A DNA stretch of 64,000 nucleotides, from the NCBI GenBank assembly GCA_947624965.1, contig CANQMN010000003.1:1-64000 (forward strand), in the 5' to 3' direction. This DNA is from an uncultured Clostridia bacterium (lineage in GTDB: Bacteria; Bacillota; Clostridia; Christensenellales; Borkfalkiaceae). The notes under the pieces were generated by a model. That model saw nothing but the letters and a program-made list of their open reading frames with translations. It made no database searches and was not told the DNA's origin. Shown in pieces: positions 7,836 to 16,735 of the stretch (positions are counted from its first letter, which is position 1; each line of letters starts with the position of its first letter). The position numbers and the translations under genes were made by a program.

Positions 7836-8630
7836 ATGAACGAGTGGACGAAGCGGAGCGTCGAGCTTGCGAATAAGAGCAATTATCTCGATCGTGTGAG
7901 CGAGATCTATTCCATCACGGAGAATGAACCGAGGAAAGTATCCGCGGCGTTTCGGCAAACCGTAAAAGAAAAATTCGACGCCCGCGACGACGAAGGGTTG
8001 GTGCGCGCGTTGTTCGGCGGCAAACTCTTCCCCGTGAAAGACAGCTTTGTTCCCTATTTGCGGAAAGACAAAACCGCGCTTGCGCGCAATCCAGAGACGG
8101 TAAAGCGCATCGCGGCAAGATTGTACGCGCTCGGCTATCCCGCCGTCATGGAGGCATGTACCCAGCCCAAGGAGAGCAACCGCCAAATGGGCGCGAAATT
8201 CCGCCGCTGGATCGGAAACGGGGCAACGGGGTGCGCTGTCTGCTCCACGGAGCTCGAAGCGCTTTCCGCCGAGGGCGACTTCGTCTACATCGCTTCGGAC
8301 GAAAAGTTGAAAGCCTTTGCCGAAGCGCATCTCGGCTATACGAGAGCGGATAAGGGGCTCGACCTTGTGGTGAGGAAGAACGGGAAATACGTCATCGCCG
8401 AGGCGAAATTCATCACCGATTTCGGCGGGCACCAAGCCGACCAATTTGAAGACGCCGTAAAGATCTTCGGTTCTCTTCGCCCTTGCGGGGAGACGGTGAT
8501 CCCGATCGCCGTGATTGACGGCGTCCCCTATATGAAGAAGACGACGAAGATGTATAATTACTTCCAAAAACACAAAGAACAGCCCATTTTTTCCGCGCTG
8601 TTTCTCAAAGCGTTTTTGCAGACCTTGTAG
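7836..8630 (+). CDS. Putative type II restriction endonuclease (PD-(D/E)XK)
   Basis: 264 aa. The probable nuclease core is GLDLVVRKNGKYVIAEAKF, giving D176 and E189-A-K191, a PD-(D/E)XK arrangement, followed by FGGHQADQFEDA, which suits an endonuclease active-site helix. The N-terminal and middle segments (MGAKFRRWIGNGATGC) resemble the Tsp45I-like group from memory, but the recognition sequence cannot be inferred safely. The partner methyltransferase follows after nine nt. No controller (C) protein gene is present. A nuclease role is well supported by the motif and partner; the family name is tentative. Confidence 0.8.
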   Translation: MNEWTKRSVELANKSNYLDRVSEIYSITENEPRKVSAAFRQTVKEKFDARDDEGLVRALFGGKLFPVKDSFVPYLRKDKTALARNPETVKRIAARLYALGYPAVMEACTQPKESNRQMGAKFRRWIGNGATGCAVCSTELEALSAEGDFVYIASDEKLKAFAEAHLGYTRADKGLDLVVRKNGKYVIAEAKFITDFGGHQADQFEDAVKIFGSLRPCGETVIPIAVIDGVPYMKKTTKMYNYFQKHKEQPIFSALFLKAFLQTL

Positions 8631-8639
8631 GAGACGGCT

Positions 8640-9728
8640 TTGGAGCTTATTTATCGAAACAAAAAGCCGCGGGAGGACATTCTCGCGCAAACGGAGAAGT
8701 TCCGCATGCCCGTCTCCGCGGACAAGTCCATGCTGTTCTACGGGGAAAATTTCGCGGGGCTGTCCGCGCTTCTCTGCGGCGGGTATGCGGGGAAAATAGA
8801 CCTCGTCTACATCGATCCGCCCTTCAACACGCGGCAGAGTTTTTCCGTCGAAGAGGGGCGCACGAGCACCGTGAGCAGGGCGCGCGCGGGGAAGGTCGTC
8901 TTTCAGGATAAATTCACGCTCGAAGAATATCTCGAATTTTTGCGCGAGCGGATCGTGCCCATCCGCGAGCTCCTCTCGGAGCGCGGGAGTTTCTATCTGC
9001 ATACCGATACCAAGACGGGGCACTATATCAAGATCGTTTTAGACGAAATTTTCGGGAGCGATTGTTTCTGCAACGACATCACGCGCGTGAAGTCCAACCC
9101 CAAGAATTTCAAGCGGGCGGCTTACGGCAACGAGAAGGACGTCGTGCTCTTTTACGCCAAATGCGCAGGGAAGAACATTTGGAACAACGTCTCCCTTCCG
9201 CTCACGGAAGAGGAGCGTCTCGCGCGGTTCCCCAAGCGGGACGAGCGCGGGTACTATACGACGATCCCCCTGCACGCGCCCGGCGAGACGGCGAACGGCG
9301 TTACGGGCAAGGCGTGGCGGGGCATACTCCCCCCCGCGGGAAGGCATTGGCGGACGAAACCGGAGGAGTTCGACCGTTTGGACGCCGAGGGGCGCATCGA
9401 GTGGTCCGACCGCGGCAATCCGCGCATCAAAAAGTATTTGAACGAACACAAGGGGAAGAAGATCCAGGACATTTGGACGTTCAAGGATCCGCAGTATCCC
9501 GCCTATCCCACGCAGAAGAACGCGGATATGCTGGATCTGCTCGTCAAGCAATCCTCCGCGCCGGACAGCATCGTGCTCGACTGCTTTTCGGGGAGCGGGA
9601 CGACGCTTGCCGCGGCGGAGCGGAACGGGCGGCGGTGGATAGGGATGGACAAATCGGAGGACGCCATCCGTCTGACGCGGGCGGCGCTTGCCGCGGCGGA
9701 TTTCGTGGAATACGACCTCGGCGAATGA
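8640..9728 (+). CDS. Type II DNA methyltransferase, beta class (N6-adenine type)
   Basis: 362-aa modification enzyme that would protect host DNA from the upstream endonuclease. The catalytic motif DPPF (D59-F62, in LVYIDPPFNT) precedes the SAM-binding motif FSGSGTT (F316 onward), the order that defines the beta class; DPPF favours N6-adenine transfer. Start is TTG 8640, with AGGAGA (8629-8634) overlapping the endonuclease stop codon. The weak start and coupling would keep methylase and nuclease expression linked. It ends close to comEC, whose upstream in-frame ATG (9688) lies inside this gene. Confidence 0.9.
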   Translation: MELIYRNKKPREDILAQTEKFRMPVSADKSMLFYGENFAGLSALLCGGYAGKIDLVYIDPPFNTRQSFSVEEGRTSTVSRARAGKVVFQDKFTLEEYLEFLRERIVPIRELLSERGSFYLHTDTKTGHYIKIVLDEIFGSDCFCNDITRVKSNPKNFKRAAYGNEKDVVLFYAKCAGKNIWNNVSLPLTEEERLARFPKRDERGYYTTIPLHAPGETANGVTGKAWRGILPPAGRHWRTKPEEFDRLDAEGRIEWSDRGNPRIKKYLNEHKGKKIQDIWTFKDPQYPAYPTQKNADMLDLLVKQSSAPDSIVLDCFSGSGTTLAAAERNGRRWIGMDKSEDAIRLTRAALAAADFVEYDLGE

Positions 9729-9750
9729 AGATCATCGGGAAAAGTGCGGA

Positions 9751-11724
9751 ATGGGGTACGAAAAAGAAGAGATCGGAAAACAGTTGAAGAAGAGGGAGCT
9801 GCCGCGTATCAACCTGCGGCCGCTCCTTTTTTGTGCCGCGGGACTCATCTGCGGCATCTTTCTGTATCTGCGCTTCACGCTGGGCGGGTTCCGACCTTCC
9901 GATCTTATCTTCCCCGTCTTTTTTCTGCTTGCGGGGCTGTTGCCCTTTTCCGTTAAGCGCGCGCTGTGCGTTCTGCTCTCCTTTCTCGTCGCCGCGGGCG
10001 TCGGCGTCGGGCTCATCCATCTCGCCGTGATGCGGTACTACGATTCTCTTCCCTCCGGGCAGTATGAGGCGAGCGGCACGGTGGAGCGCGCCGAGTTTCT
10101 CGAAAATTACTCCGTCGTGCGTCTGCGCGGCGTCTCCCTCGACGGCACTTCGGTGGGCGGCAAACTCGACCTCACGCTGGCGGGGACGGCGGTGCGCCCG
10201 GGGGACAAGCTCCGCTTCACCGCGGAGATCGCAAGTTCTGCGGACGGGTTTTCCGTCTCCGAGAGAAACCTCGTCGACGACGTCCGCTATCTCGCGAGCG
10301 GGACGACGGAGAAGACGGGCGCGTCCTCCGACGTATTTTTGCTCCTCAACGCGAAAATTTACGACGTCTTGCACGATAACATGGAAAAGGACGAGGCGGA
10401 CGTCTCCTATGCGCTTCTGACGGGGAACTCCGGTAATGTGGACGAAGATATGATGACCGCCTTCCGCAAGGGCGGGATCGCCCATATCTTTGCCGTATCG
10501 GGACTGCATATCGGCATTCTGTACGCCGCCGTGCAGACCGTCTGCAAGCGGCTTCGGAAATTTTCTTTTTTGCCCGCGCTCGCGCTCTCGCTGTGCTACT
10601 GCGCGCTGTGCGGGTTTTCGGTGTCCTCGCTTCGCGCCGTCGTGATGAGCGGGGCGGCGGGCGTCTGGATCGCCCTCGGGCGAAAGACGGATTTTCTGTC
10701 CGCGCTCTCGGGCGCGGCGATCGCGGTGCTCGCGCTCTTTCCCGCGCAGTGGCTTTCGGCGGGGTTCCGCCTCTCCTTCGGCGCCTGTCTCGGGCTCGCG
10801 CTCTTTTCGGGGTCGTTTTCCCGCGCCTTCCGCAGACTTCCCAAATTTTTGGGGGAATATCTCGCCGCGAACCTTTCCGTCCAGTTCTTCACGTTTCCCA
10901 TTCTCTATGAGACGTTCGGCTATTTCCCCGTTTGGAGCATCTTCGCCAACCTCGTGCTCGTGCCCCTTCTGCCTGTCCTCTTTTTGGGACTGCTCCTCTG
11001 CACGGTGTTCGCGCTCATGATCCCGCCCGCGGCGTCCTTCTTCTTGATGTTCCCCGAGGGCTCCGTCTCCCTGCTGCTGTTTGTGTTCGCCGCGCTCGAT
11101 CTCTCCCTCGCGGTCACGGGCTTTTCGCTCGGCGCGGGCGGCACGGTGTGGCTGTTCGGCTCGGTCGGGCTTTCCCAACGCGTGCGCCTCTCCAAGCTCG
11201 TCCGCACCGCGGTCGCCCTTGCTTCCTGCATCGTGCTCGGCTTCTCCCTGCTCGTCCGCAACGTCGTGTTCGACGGCTGTAAAATTTCCGTCGCGGACGG
11301 AACGGACATCGTCTTTTTGCAGAGCGCGGGCGAGCGCGTGCTCGTGATCGGGGATACTTCCGTTTCCCAATGCGAGTCCTTTCTCGCGCGCAATTACGGC
11401 GGCACGCTGGACGCCGTCGTCGTCGCGGGGGAGGATGTGTACGCCGCGCTCAACGTCGCGGCGTTTCTGCCCTCGCGGGAGATCTACGCCGCCGAGGAGA
11501 CGGAGACGGGTCTGCACGCGGCGATCCGCTTTGCCGATGATTTTCATATCGGCTCGCTCTACTTCCGCTACGAGACGCCGCAAAAACTGCTCCTCTCCGC
11601 CGAGGAGGTCTCCGTGGAGCTGGATTTTGCAAATTCCGCCTACGGAGGGACCGATTTATTTCTCGGAAGGGAGGAGCGTGGCTTGATATTTCATCTCGTT
11701 CATGGTATAATCAAATCGGTATGA
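9751..11724 (+). CDS. comEC: ComEC/Rec2-family DNA uptake membrane protein
   Basis: 657-aa polytopic membrane protein. It has an N-terminal membrane pair, a soluble OB-like DUF4131 region, then the competence domain with AHIFAVSGLHIGIL and about eight helices. In transformable bacteria ComEC forms the channel for single-stranded DNA. The C-terminal region, usually a metallo-beta-lactamase domain, is present in length, but I cannot find the metal-binding HxDxDH signature: the LDAVVVAGEDVY region stands in its place. ATG 9751 is chosen because the ATG at 9688 lies inside the methyltransferase; the ribosome-binding site is weak. It overlaps holA by 4 nt. Confidence 0.9.
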   Translation: MGYEKEEIGKQLKKRELPRINLRPLLFCAAGLICGIFLYLRFTLGGFRPSDLIFPVFFLLAGLLPFSVKRALCVLLSFLVAAGVGVGLIHLAVMRYYDSLPSGQYEASGTVERAEFLENYSVVRLRGVSLDGTSVGGKLDLTLAGTAVRPGDKLRFTAEIASSADGFSVSERNLVDDVRYLASGTTEKTGASSDVFLLLNAKIYDVLHDNMEKDEADVSYALLTGNSGNVDEDMMTAFRKGGIAHIFAVSGLHIGILYAAVQTVCKRLRKFSFLPALALSLCYCALCGFSVSSLRAVVMSGAAGVWIALGRKTDFLSALSGAAIAVLALFPAQWLSAGFRLSFGACLGLALFSGSFSRAFRRLPKFLGEYLAANLSVQFFTFPILYETFGYFPVWSIFANLVLVPLLPVLFLGLLLCTVFALMIPPAASFFLMFPEGSVSLLLFVFAALDLSLAVTGFSLGAGGTVWLFGSVGLSQRVRLSKLVRTAVALASCIVLGFSLLVRNVVFDGCKISVADGTDIVFLQSAGERVLVIGDTSVSQCESFLARNYGGTLDAVVVAGEDVYAALNVAAFLPSREIYAAEETETGLHAAIRFADDFHIGSLYFRYETPQKLLLSAEEVSVELDFANSAYGGTDLFLGREERGLIFHLVHGIIKSV

Positions 11725-12704
11725 AGTTCGTTCAGCTTGCAAAGAGCATCAAAGAGGGGTTGGAGGCGGTCTATCTCGTCGAGGGAGAGGAGACCTATTT
11801 CCGCGACCACGCCGTAAATAGCATCCGCGCGGCGTGCGCGCTGACCCAGCCTGCGCTCAACGACGTCCGCATCGAGGGCGAGACGCTGAAAGGGGACAAA
11901 CTCTCCTCTTTCCGCGACGATCTATACGCGCTTCCCTTTTTCGACGAACGGCGGCTCGTGCGCGTGTACGGCTTCTACCCCACGGAGCGGGAATGGGAGA
12001 CCGTGATGAAGGCATACTGCGAAAAGCCCTGCCCTTCCACGACGCTCGTCCTCGTGAACGCGGGCAAAAAGGCGGGCGCGGCGGACTTGAAGCGGAAGAA
12101 GGGCGTCTGCTATGTGGACTGTTCCCGCGAGGACGAGGAGACGCTCGCGCGGTGGCTGTTCGGCGTGATGCGGCGCGCGGGGCTCCAAGCGGATGCGGAC
12201 GCGGCGGCGCTCATGGTGCGCTATTGCGCCTGCAACGCGGCGCGCATGAAGAAGGAGACGGAAAAGCTCGCGCTTCTTATCGGCGAGGGGGGAAGGGTAA
12301 CGCGCGCCGTCGTGGAAGAAAACGTCGCAAAGGACGTAGAATATAAGATATACGAACTCACGCAGGCGGCTTCGCGGCGGAACGGAACGGCGTTCTGGGA
12401 GATCCTCTCCGACCTCACGCAGAAGGGGTACGACGAAAACGCCGTCCTCGCGGCGCTCACGTCGCACTTCCGCACGCTCGGCGAGATCTCGCGGATGGAG
12501 GGAACGGACGCGGAGGTGGGGGAGGCGCTCGGCATCAAGCCCTATGCGGTGAAAAAAAACCGCGAACTTATTTCCCTGCTCGGCGGGGCGCGGGTGCGCG
12601 CGCTCTATATGCAGCTCTTCGGGCTCTCCTGCGGGGCGCGGAACGGCTCGTACGGCAAGGCGAATGCGCTTTCCTGCGCGATCGGAAAAATATTTTTCGG
12701 ATAA
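11721..12704 (+). CDS. holA: DNA polymerase III subunit delta
   Basis: 327-aa clamp-loader subunit that opens the sliding clamp. The N-terminal segment YLVEGEETYFRDHAVNSIR corresponds to the nucleotide-binding-like region, followed by LYALPFFDERRLVRV and a C-terminal helical collar (LTQAASRRNGTAFWEIL). Position directly after comEC is the standard Bacillota arrangement. The ATG overlaps the comEC stop (ATGA). Confidence 0.92.
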   Translation: MKFVQLAKSIKEGLEAVYLVEGEETYFRDHAVNSIRAACALTQPALNDVRIEGETLKGDKLSSFRDDLYALPFFDERRLVRVYGFYPTEREWETVMKAYCEKPCPSTTLVLVNAGKKAGAADLKRKKGVCYVDCSREDEETLARWLFGVMRRAGLQADADAAALMVRYCACNAARMKKETEKLALLIGEGGRVTRAVVEENVAKDVEYKIYELTQAASRRNGTAFWEILSDLTQKGYDENAVLAALTSHFRTLGEISRMEGTDAEVGEALGIKPYAVKKNRELISLLGGARVRALYMQLFGLSCGARNGSYGKANALSCAIGKIFFG

Positions 12705-12715
12705 GGCAAAACGCT

Positions 12716-12744
12716 TTGCTTTTTTTCTTGTAAACCGTTATAAT
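12716..12744 (+). promoter_or_regulatory. Promoter of the cdaA operon
   Basis: TTGCTT (12716-12721), 17 bp, TATAAT (12739-12744). It lies between holA and cdaA. The likely start is about 12751, giving a 40-nt leader with GAAGGAG before ATG 12791. Confidence 0.7.
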
Positions 12745-12790
12745 ATAATAGTAACATATATCGCGCGCACAGCGGCGCGAAGGAGTACTT

Positions 12791-13630
12791 ATGCGAAGCA
12801 TCACGGACATATGGAACGCGATCAAGAACGTTTTTCTCGATTTTCAGTGGACGTTCGCCGTAGAAGCGGTGTTCTTCTTTCTCATCATGTACTTCGTTCT
12901 CAAAACGCTTGCGGAGAACAACGCGAAAAAACTCATCCCCGTCTATCTTCTGCTCATCCTGTGCGTCGGCGTTCTCACGCTGTTTTCCGCGCACTTCGAC
13001 GTTACGTCGTTCTATGTGTTTTTCCTGCTCGTTTCGCTCTTCTTCCTGTTGCTGTTCAGCATGGAGATCAAGCGTTCCATCTGGAAAACGCATAAAAACT
13101 CCGCCTCCGCCGAAGTGAACAAACAGACGAGCAAGGCGAACAACACCGTCCGCGCCGTGCGCGCGGAGGAAAACATCACCGCCATCGTGAAGGCGGTGCA
13201 GAGCCTCTCCAAGGCGAACATCGGCGCGCTCATCGTGCTCTCCAACGGCAATCTGCCGCGCGAGATCGTGGAGAGCGGCGTTACCCTCAACTCCTCCATC
13301 TCCAACCAGCTCATCGAGGGGATCTTTATTCCCAAGGCGCCTTTGCACGACGGCGCGATGATCATCAACGGCGATAAAATTCAGGCGGCGGGGTGCTTCT
13401 TGCCCCTCACGCAGAAGGAGTTCCCCAAGGACTACGGGACCCGCCACCGCGCGGGCATCGGCGTTACCGAGGTGGCGGACGTCTCCACCATCATCGTCTC
13501 GGAGGAGACGGGGATCGTCTCCGTCGTCAAGCGCGGGGATATCACGCGGTATGTCGATTCGGAGAACCTCAAACGGTTCCTGCGCGAATATTACTGGAAA
13601 GATTTTAACGGCGAGGTGAGAGCGAAATGA
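12791..13630 (+). CDS. cdaA: Diadenylate cyclase CdaA (c-di-AMP synthase)
   Basis: 279 aa. Joins two ATP into c-di-AMP, the essential second messenger for potassium and osmotic homeostasis in Bacillota. Three N-terminal membrane segments (about 22-40, 48-66, 72-90) are followed by a linker helix and the DAC domain. The domain has the catalytic DGA motif (D187-A189, in APLHDGAMII) and RHR motif (R218-R220, in GTRHRAGIG). The usual downstream partner, the YbbR-repeat regulator cdaR, is absent; a 38-codon gene overlaps its end instead. Confidence 0.95.
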   Translation: MRSITDIWNAIKNVFLDFQWTFAVEAVFFFLIMYFVLKTLAENNAKKLIPVYLLLILCVGVLTLFSAHFDVTSFYVFFLLVSLFFLLLFSMEIKRSIWKTHKNSASAEVNKQTSKANNTVRAVRAEENITAIVKAVQSLSKANIGALIVLSNGNLPREIVESGVTLNSSISNQLIEGIFIPKAPLHDGAMIINGDKIQAAGCFLPLTQKEFPKDYGTRHRAGIGVTEVADVSTIIVSEETGIVSVVKRGDITRYVDSENLKRFLREYYWKDFNGEVRAK

Positions 13631-13743
13631 AATTTCTCGAATTTTTGAAGAACCTCTTTATTAAGCATGTTCCGCTGAAACTGCTTTCGCTCGTGTTCGC
13701 CGTGCTCGCGGCGATCGTGGTAGGCGCGACGTTTTCGGTATGA
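13627..13743 (+). CDS. 38-aa membrane micro-protein at the cdaR position
   Basis: ATG 13627 overlaps the cdaA stop and TGA 13741-13743 overlaps the next start, so the frame is locked between two genes by ATGA overlaps. The product starts MKFLEFLKNLFIKHVP, then has one hydrophobic helix (LKLLSLVFAVLAAIVVGATF), and stops. This resembles only the N-terminal membrane anchor of CdaR/YbbR proteins, with no YbbR repeats after it. It could be a truncated CdaR remnant or a functional single-span peptide acting on CdaA. Conserved codon positions and coupling argue that it is translated. Confidence 0.6.
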   Translation: MKFLEFLKNLFIKHVPLKLLSLVFAVLAAIVVGATFSV

Positions 13744-14903
13744 AGAGCTGTCTGCGGATCCCGCGCATCATTCTTCCGCGCGAGAAATTTGAAAAGTTCG
13801 CGGTCATCGCCTGCGATGCGCACGAGACGGACGGCGCATATTGGAAACGGGTGGAGCGCGAGGCGGGCGCAGAGCCCTCCGCGCTCCGTTTTATTCTGCC
13901 CGAAGTCTACGCGGGCGAGGACGACGAGGACAGGATCGAAGAGATCCGCGAGGAAATGTACGAGGCGTTGGAGAGCGACGTCTTGGAAAAACTCGTGCGC
14001 GGGTTCATACTCACCGAGCGCGAGACCTCCGCGGGCACAAGGCGGGGGATCGTCGCCGCCATAGACCTCGAACAATATTCGGGCAAGCGGGGGGAGAGCG
14101 CGCCCATCCGCCCCTCGCAGGAGACGTTTCCCGCCCGCGTTGCGGAGCGGCTTGCGGTGAGAAGGGGCGCGCCGCTCGAATTTCCGCACGCCGTGCTCCT
14201 TTACAGGGACAAAAGGGGGAGAGCCCTCCGCGGGCTTGCGGACGAGGATCTCGAAAAGCTGTACGATTTCGAGCTCATGGAGGGCGGCGGCAACCTCAAA
14301 GGATATTTTATTTCCGAACTCATCGCGCGCGATCTTTTGCACGATCTGCAAGCGCACGGGGATCCCTGCTTCGCCGTGGCGGACGGCAATCATTCGGTTG
14401 CGGCGGCGAAGGCGTATTGGGAGGAATTGAAGGGGGAACTCTCCGCGGACGAAGCGCGCAACCATCCCGCGCGGTTCATGCTGGCGGAGCTCGTCGATCT
14501 CTACGACGACGCCGTGCGGCTCTGTCCCGTCCATCGGCTCGTCTGCGGTGTGGACGCGGCGGCGTTCTGCGACTTTTTCATGCGCGCCGCAAAGTGCAAG
14601 CGGACGGGCAACGTGCTCGTGCCCGCGTTCTCGGGCGCGGAGGCGGCGGCGCGGACGGACGAACTCATCGAAAAGTACCTGCGCCTCGATGCGGGGCGCG
14701 TGCAATATGTCTCGGACGGGCGCGCGCTCGCCGAACTCACCCGCGGGGAGGACTGCGCGGGCGTCCTGTTGAAAGCTCCCGAAAAGGACGAACTCTTTTC
14801 CCGCCTCAAAGGGGGCGGCGTCTTTCCCGCAAAGACGTTTTCCTTGGGCGAAGAGGGGGACAGACGCTACTATTTAGAGGGCAGAGAGATCAGTTATGAT
14901 TAA
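13740..14903 (+). CDS. DUF1015 family protein
   Basis: 387 aa. The motif FAVADGNHSVAAAKAYW is the signature of DUF1015, a ParB-like family that includes free-serine kinases (SerK/SbnI type). Other conserved parts are the N-terminal PRIILPREKFEKFAV and HAVLLYRDKRG. Substrate and reaction are not established for this branch; the next gene encodes aspartokinase, so an amino-acid role is plausible but inferred. Start overlaps the micro-gene by 4 nt; the end overlaps aspartokinase by 8 nt. Confidence 0.82.
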   Translation: MKSCLRIPRIILPREKFEKFAVIACDAHETDGAYWKRVEREAGAEPSALRFILPEVYAGEDDEDRIEEIREEMYEALESDVLEKLVRGFILTERETSAGTRRGIVAAIDLEQYSGKRGESAPIRPSQETFPARVAERLAVRRGAPLEFPHAVLLYRDKRGRALRGLADEDLEKLYDFELMEGGGNLKGYFISELIARDLLHDLQAHGDPCFAVADGNHSVAAAKAYWEELKGELSADEARNHPARFMLAELVDLYDDAVRLCPVHRLVCGVDAAAFCDFFMRAAKCKRTGNVLVPAFSGAEAAARTDELIEKYLRLDAGRVQYVSDGRALAELTRGEDCAGVLLKAPEKDELFSRLKGGGVFPAKTFSLGEEGDRRYYLEGREISYD

Positions 14904-16215
14904 AGTGTGCAAATTCGGCGGCACGTCCATGGCGGACGGGAACACCATCCGCCGCGTCGCGGAGATCTTGCGGGCAGACCCCGCGCGGCGGTATGTCGTC
15001 GTCTCCGCGCCGGGCAAACGCTTCGGCGGGGACGTGAAGGTTACCGACCTTCTCTATGCGGCGCATACGGAACTGGAACGGACGGGCGCGTGCGGGGAGA
15101 GCTTCCGCAAGGCGTGCGAACGGTTCCGCAGCATCGTCTCCGAGCTCGGGCTCGCCTTTGAGATCGAAGAACTGCTCGCGGAGACGGAGCGCGAGATCGA
15201 GCGGGAGCGCAGCGTGGATTTCACCGCGTCCCGCGGGGAATATCTTGCCGCGCGCATCATGGCGGCGTTTTTGGAAATTCCCTTCATCGACGCGCGCGAC
15301 GTCGTGAAGTTCCGCGCGGACGGCTCGCTGGACGGCGAGCGCACGTTTACGCTCACCGCGAACGCGCTGCGCGGCAAGCGGTACGCCGTCGTCTCGGGAT
15401 TTTACGGCGAGGGCGCGGACGGCAAGGTCCGCACGTTTTCGCGGGGCGGAAGCGACGTCTCGGGCGCCATCGTCGCGCGGGCGGCGGGCGCCGATCTCTA
15501 TGAGAACTGGACGGACGTCAGCGGATTTCTCGCCGCGGATCCGCGCATCGTGGACGATCCCGAGCGCATCACCGCGCTCTCCTACAAGGAATTGCGCGAG
15601 CTCTCCTACATGGGCGCGAACGTGTTGCACAGCGACTCCATCTTTCCCGTGCGCGAGGCGGAGATCCCCGTGCTCATCAAAAACACCTTCCGCCCCGAGG
15701 ACGAGGGGACGTACATTTTGCCCACGTCCAAATACCATTTTACGGGCAAGACGGTAACGGGCATCGCGGGCAAGCAGAATTTCACCGTCATCCATATCGA
15801 AAAATCGCTGATGAACGCGGAAGTCGGTTTCGCGCACAGGGTGCTGGGCGTTCTCCTGGAACACAATATTTCCTTCGAGCACATGCCCTCGGGGATCGAC
15901 ACGATGTCCTTCGTCATCGACAGCGAATGTCTCAAAAACGGCGTGCTCGAATCGCTCTGCGAGGATATCCGCAAGACGGTCCGACCGGACGGCTTCCGCG
16001 TGTTCGACGATATCGCGCTCATCGCCGTGGTGGGACACGGCATGAGCAGGAACGTCGGTACTTCCGCAAAGCTCTTCAACGCCATCGCGAAGGCGGGCGT
16101 CAACGTCCGCATGATAGACCAAGGCTCCTCGGAGCTCAACATCATCGTGGGCGTGGATAACGACCAGTACAGCCGCACTCTCCGCGCCGCATACGAAGCG
16201 TTCTTCCTCGAATAA
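14896..16215 (+). CDS. Aspartokinase
   Basis: 439 aa. Phosphorylates aspartate, the entry step to lysine, threonine and methionine. The N-terminal kinase motif KVCKFGGTSMADG and the internal SRGGSDVSGAIVARA with TDVSGFLAADPR are diagnostic. The C-terminal third carries tandem ACT-like domains (VTGIAGKQNFTVIHIEKS and IALIAVVGHGMSRNVGTSAK), which normally bind lysine or threonine for feedback inhibition. Translation is coupled to the DUF1015 gene by an 8-nt overlap. Threonine synthase for the same pathway lies at 36066. Confidence 0.95.
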   Translation: MIKVCKFGGTSMADGNTIRRVAEILRADPARRYVVVSAPGKRFGGDVKVTDLLYAAHTELERTGACGESFRKACERFRSIVSELGLAFEIEELLAETEREIERERSVDFTASRGEYLAARIMAAFLEIPFIDARDVVKFRADGSLDGERTFTLTANALRGKRYAVVSGFYGEGADGKVRTFSRGGSDVSGAIVARAAGADLYENWTDVSGFLAADPRIVDDPERITALSYKELRELSYMGANVLHSDSIFPVREAEIPVLIKNTFRPEDEGTYILPTSKYHFTGKTVTGIAGKQNFTVIHIEKSLMNAEVGFAHRVLGVLLEHNISFEHMPSGIDTMSFVIDSECLKNGVLESLCEDIRKTVRPDGFRVFDDIALIAVVGHGMSRNVGTSAKLFNAIAKAGVNVRMIDQGSSELNIIVGVDNDQYSRTLRAAYEAFFLE

Positions 16216-16221
16216 GCCGAA

Positions 16222-16270
16222 AAAACCGCACCCGTTCGCACGATTTTGCGAACGGGTGCGGTTTTTTATG
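16222..16270. terminator. Bidirectional intrinsic terminator
   Basis: AAAAAACCGCACCCGTTCGCA pairs with TGCGAACGGGTGCGGTTTTTT around a short loop. A-runs and T-runs flank both sides, so it can stop both the aspartokinase transcript and the converging iscS-iscU transcript. Confidence 0.9.
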
Positions 16271-16293
16271 CGGCAATGCGGACGCTCCGCGCG

Positions 16294-16719
16294 TTACTCT
16301 TCGTGTTCTTCGAGCACGCCGCGGAAGGTCTCCTCGTCGTAGGGGATGTTGTTCTTCTTGTAATAATCGAGGATCGCCGCCTTAATTGCTTCCTCCGCGA
16401 GCACCGAGCAGTGCATCTTGTAGGCGGGAAGCCCGTCGAGCGCCTCGGCGACCGCCTTGTTCGTGAGCGTGAGCGCCTCGGAGAGCGGCTTGCCCTTGAT
16501 CATCTCCGTCGCCATCGAGCTGGAAGCGATCGCGCTCCCGCACCCGAACGTCTCGAACTTGACGTCGGTGAGGATGCCGTCCCGCACCTTGATGTAAATT
16601 TTCATGATGTCGCCGCATTTCGCGTTGCCGACTTCGCCCACGCCGTCCGCATCCTCGATGACGCCGACGTTGCGGGGATTTTTGAAGTGATCCATCACCT
16701 TTTCGCTGTATAAAGACAT
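16294..16719 (-). CDS. iscU: Fe-S cluster scaffold IscU/NifU
   Basis: 141-aa scaffold on which iron and sulfide assemble before transfer to apo-proteins. The three cluster cysteines are C35 (NAKCGD), C60 (FGCGSAIASSS) and C104 (KMHCS). It follows iscS in the same transcript, 16 nt downstream, matching the donor-scaffold pair of Clostridia. A second, divergent scaffold-like gene lies at 47402. Confidence 0.95.
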   Translation of the reverse strand: MSLYSEKVMDHFKNPRNVGVIEDADGVGEVGNAKCGDIMKIYIKVRDGILTDVKFETFGCGSAIASSSMATEMIKGKPLSEALTLTNKAVAEALDGLPAYKMHCSVLAEEAIKAAILDYYKKNNIPYDEETFRGVLEEHEE

Positions 16720-16735
16720 GTTTTTTTCTCCTTTT

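Noticed and set aside
6753..7882. Repetitive open frames inside the CRISPR array on both strands
   Set aside because: They are translations of the 66-bp repeat-spacer period, which is divisible by three, and are not genes.
9688..9750. Upstream ATG for comEC
   Set aside because: It would overlap the methyltransferase by 41 bp and gives a non-typical polar N-terminus; ATG 9751 is preferred, though its ribosome-binding site is weak.
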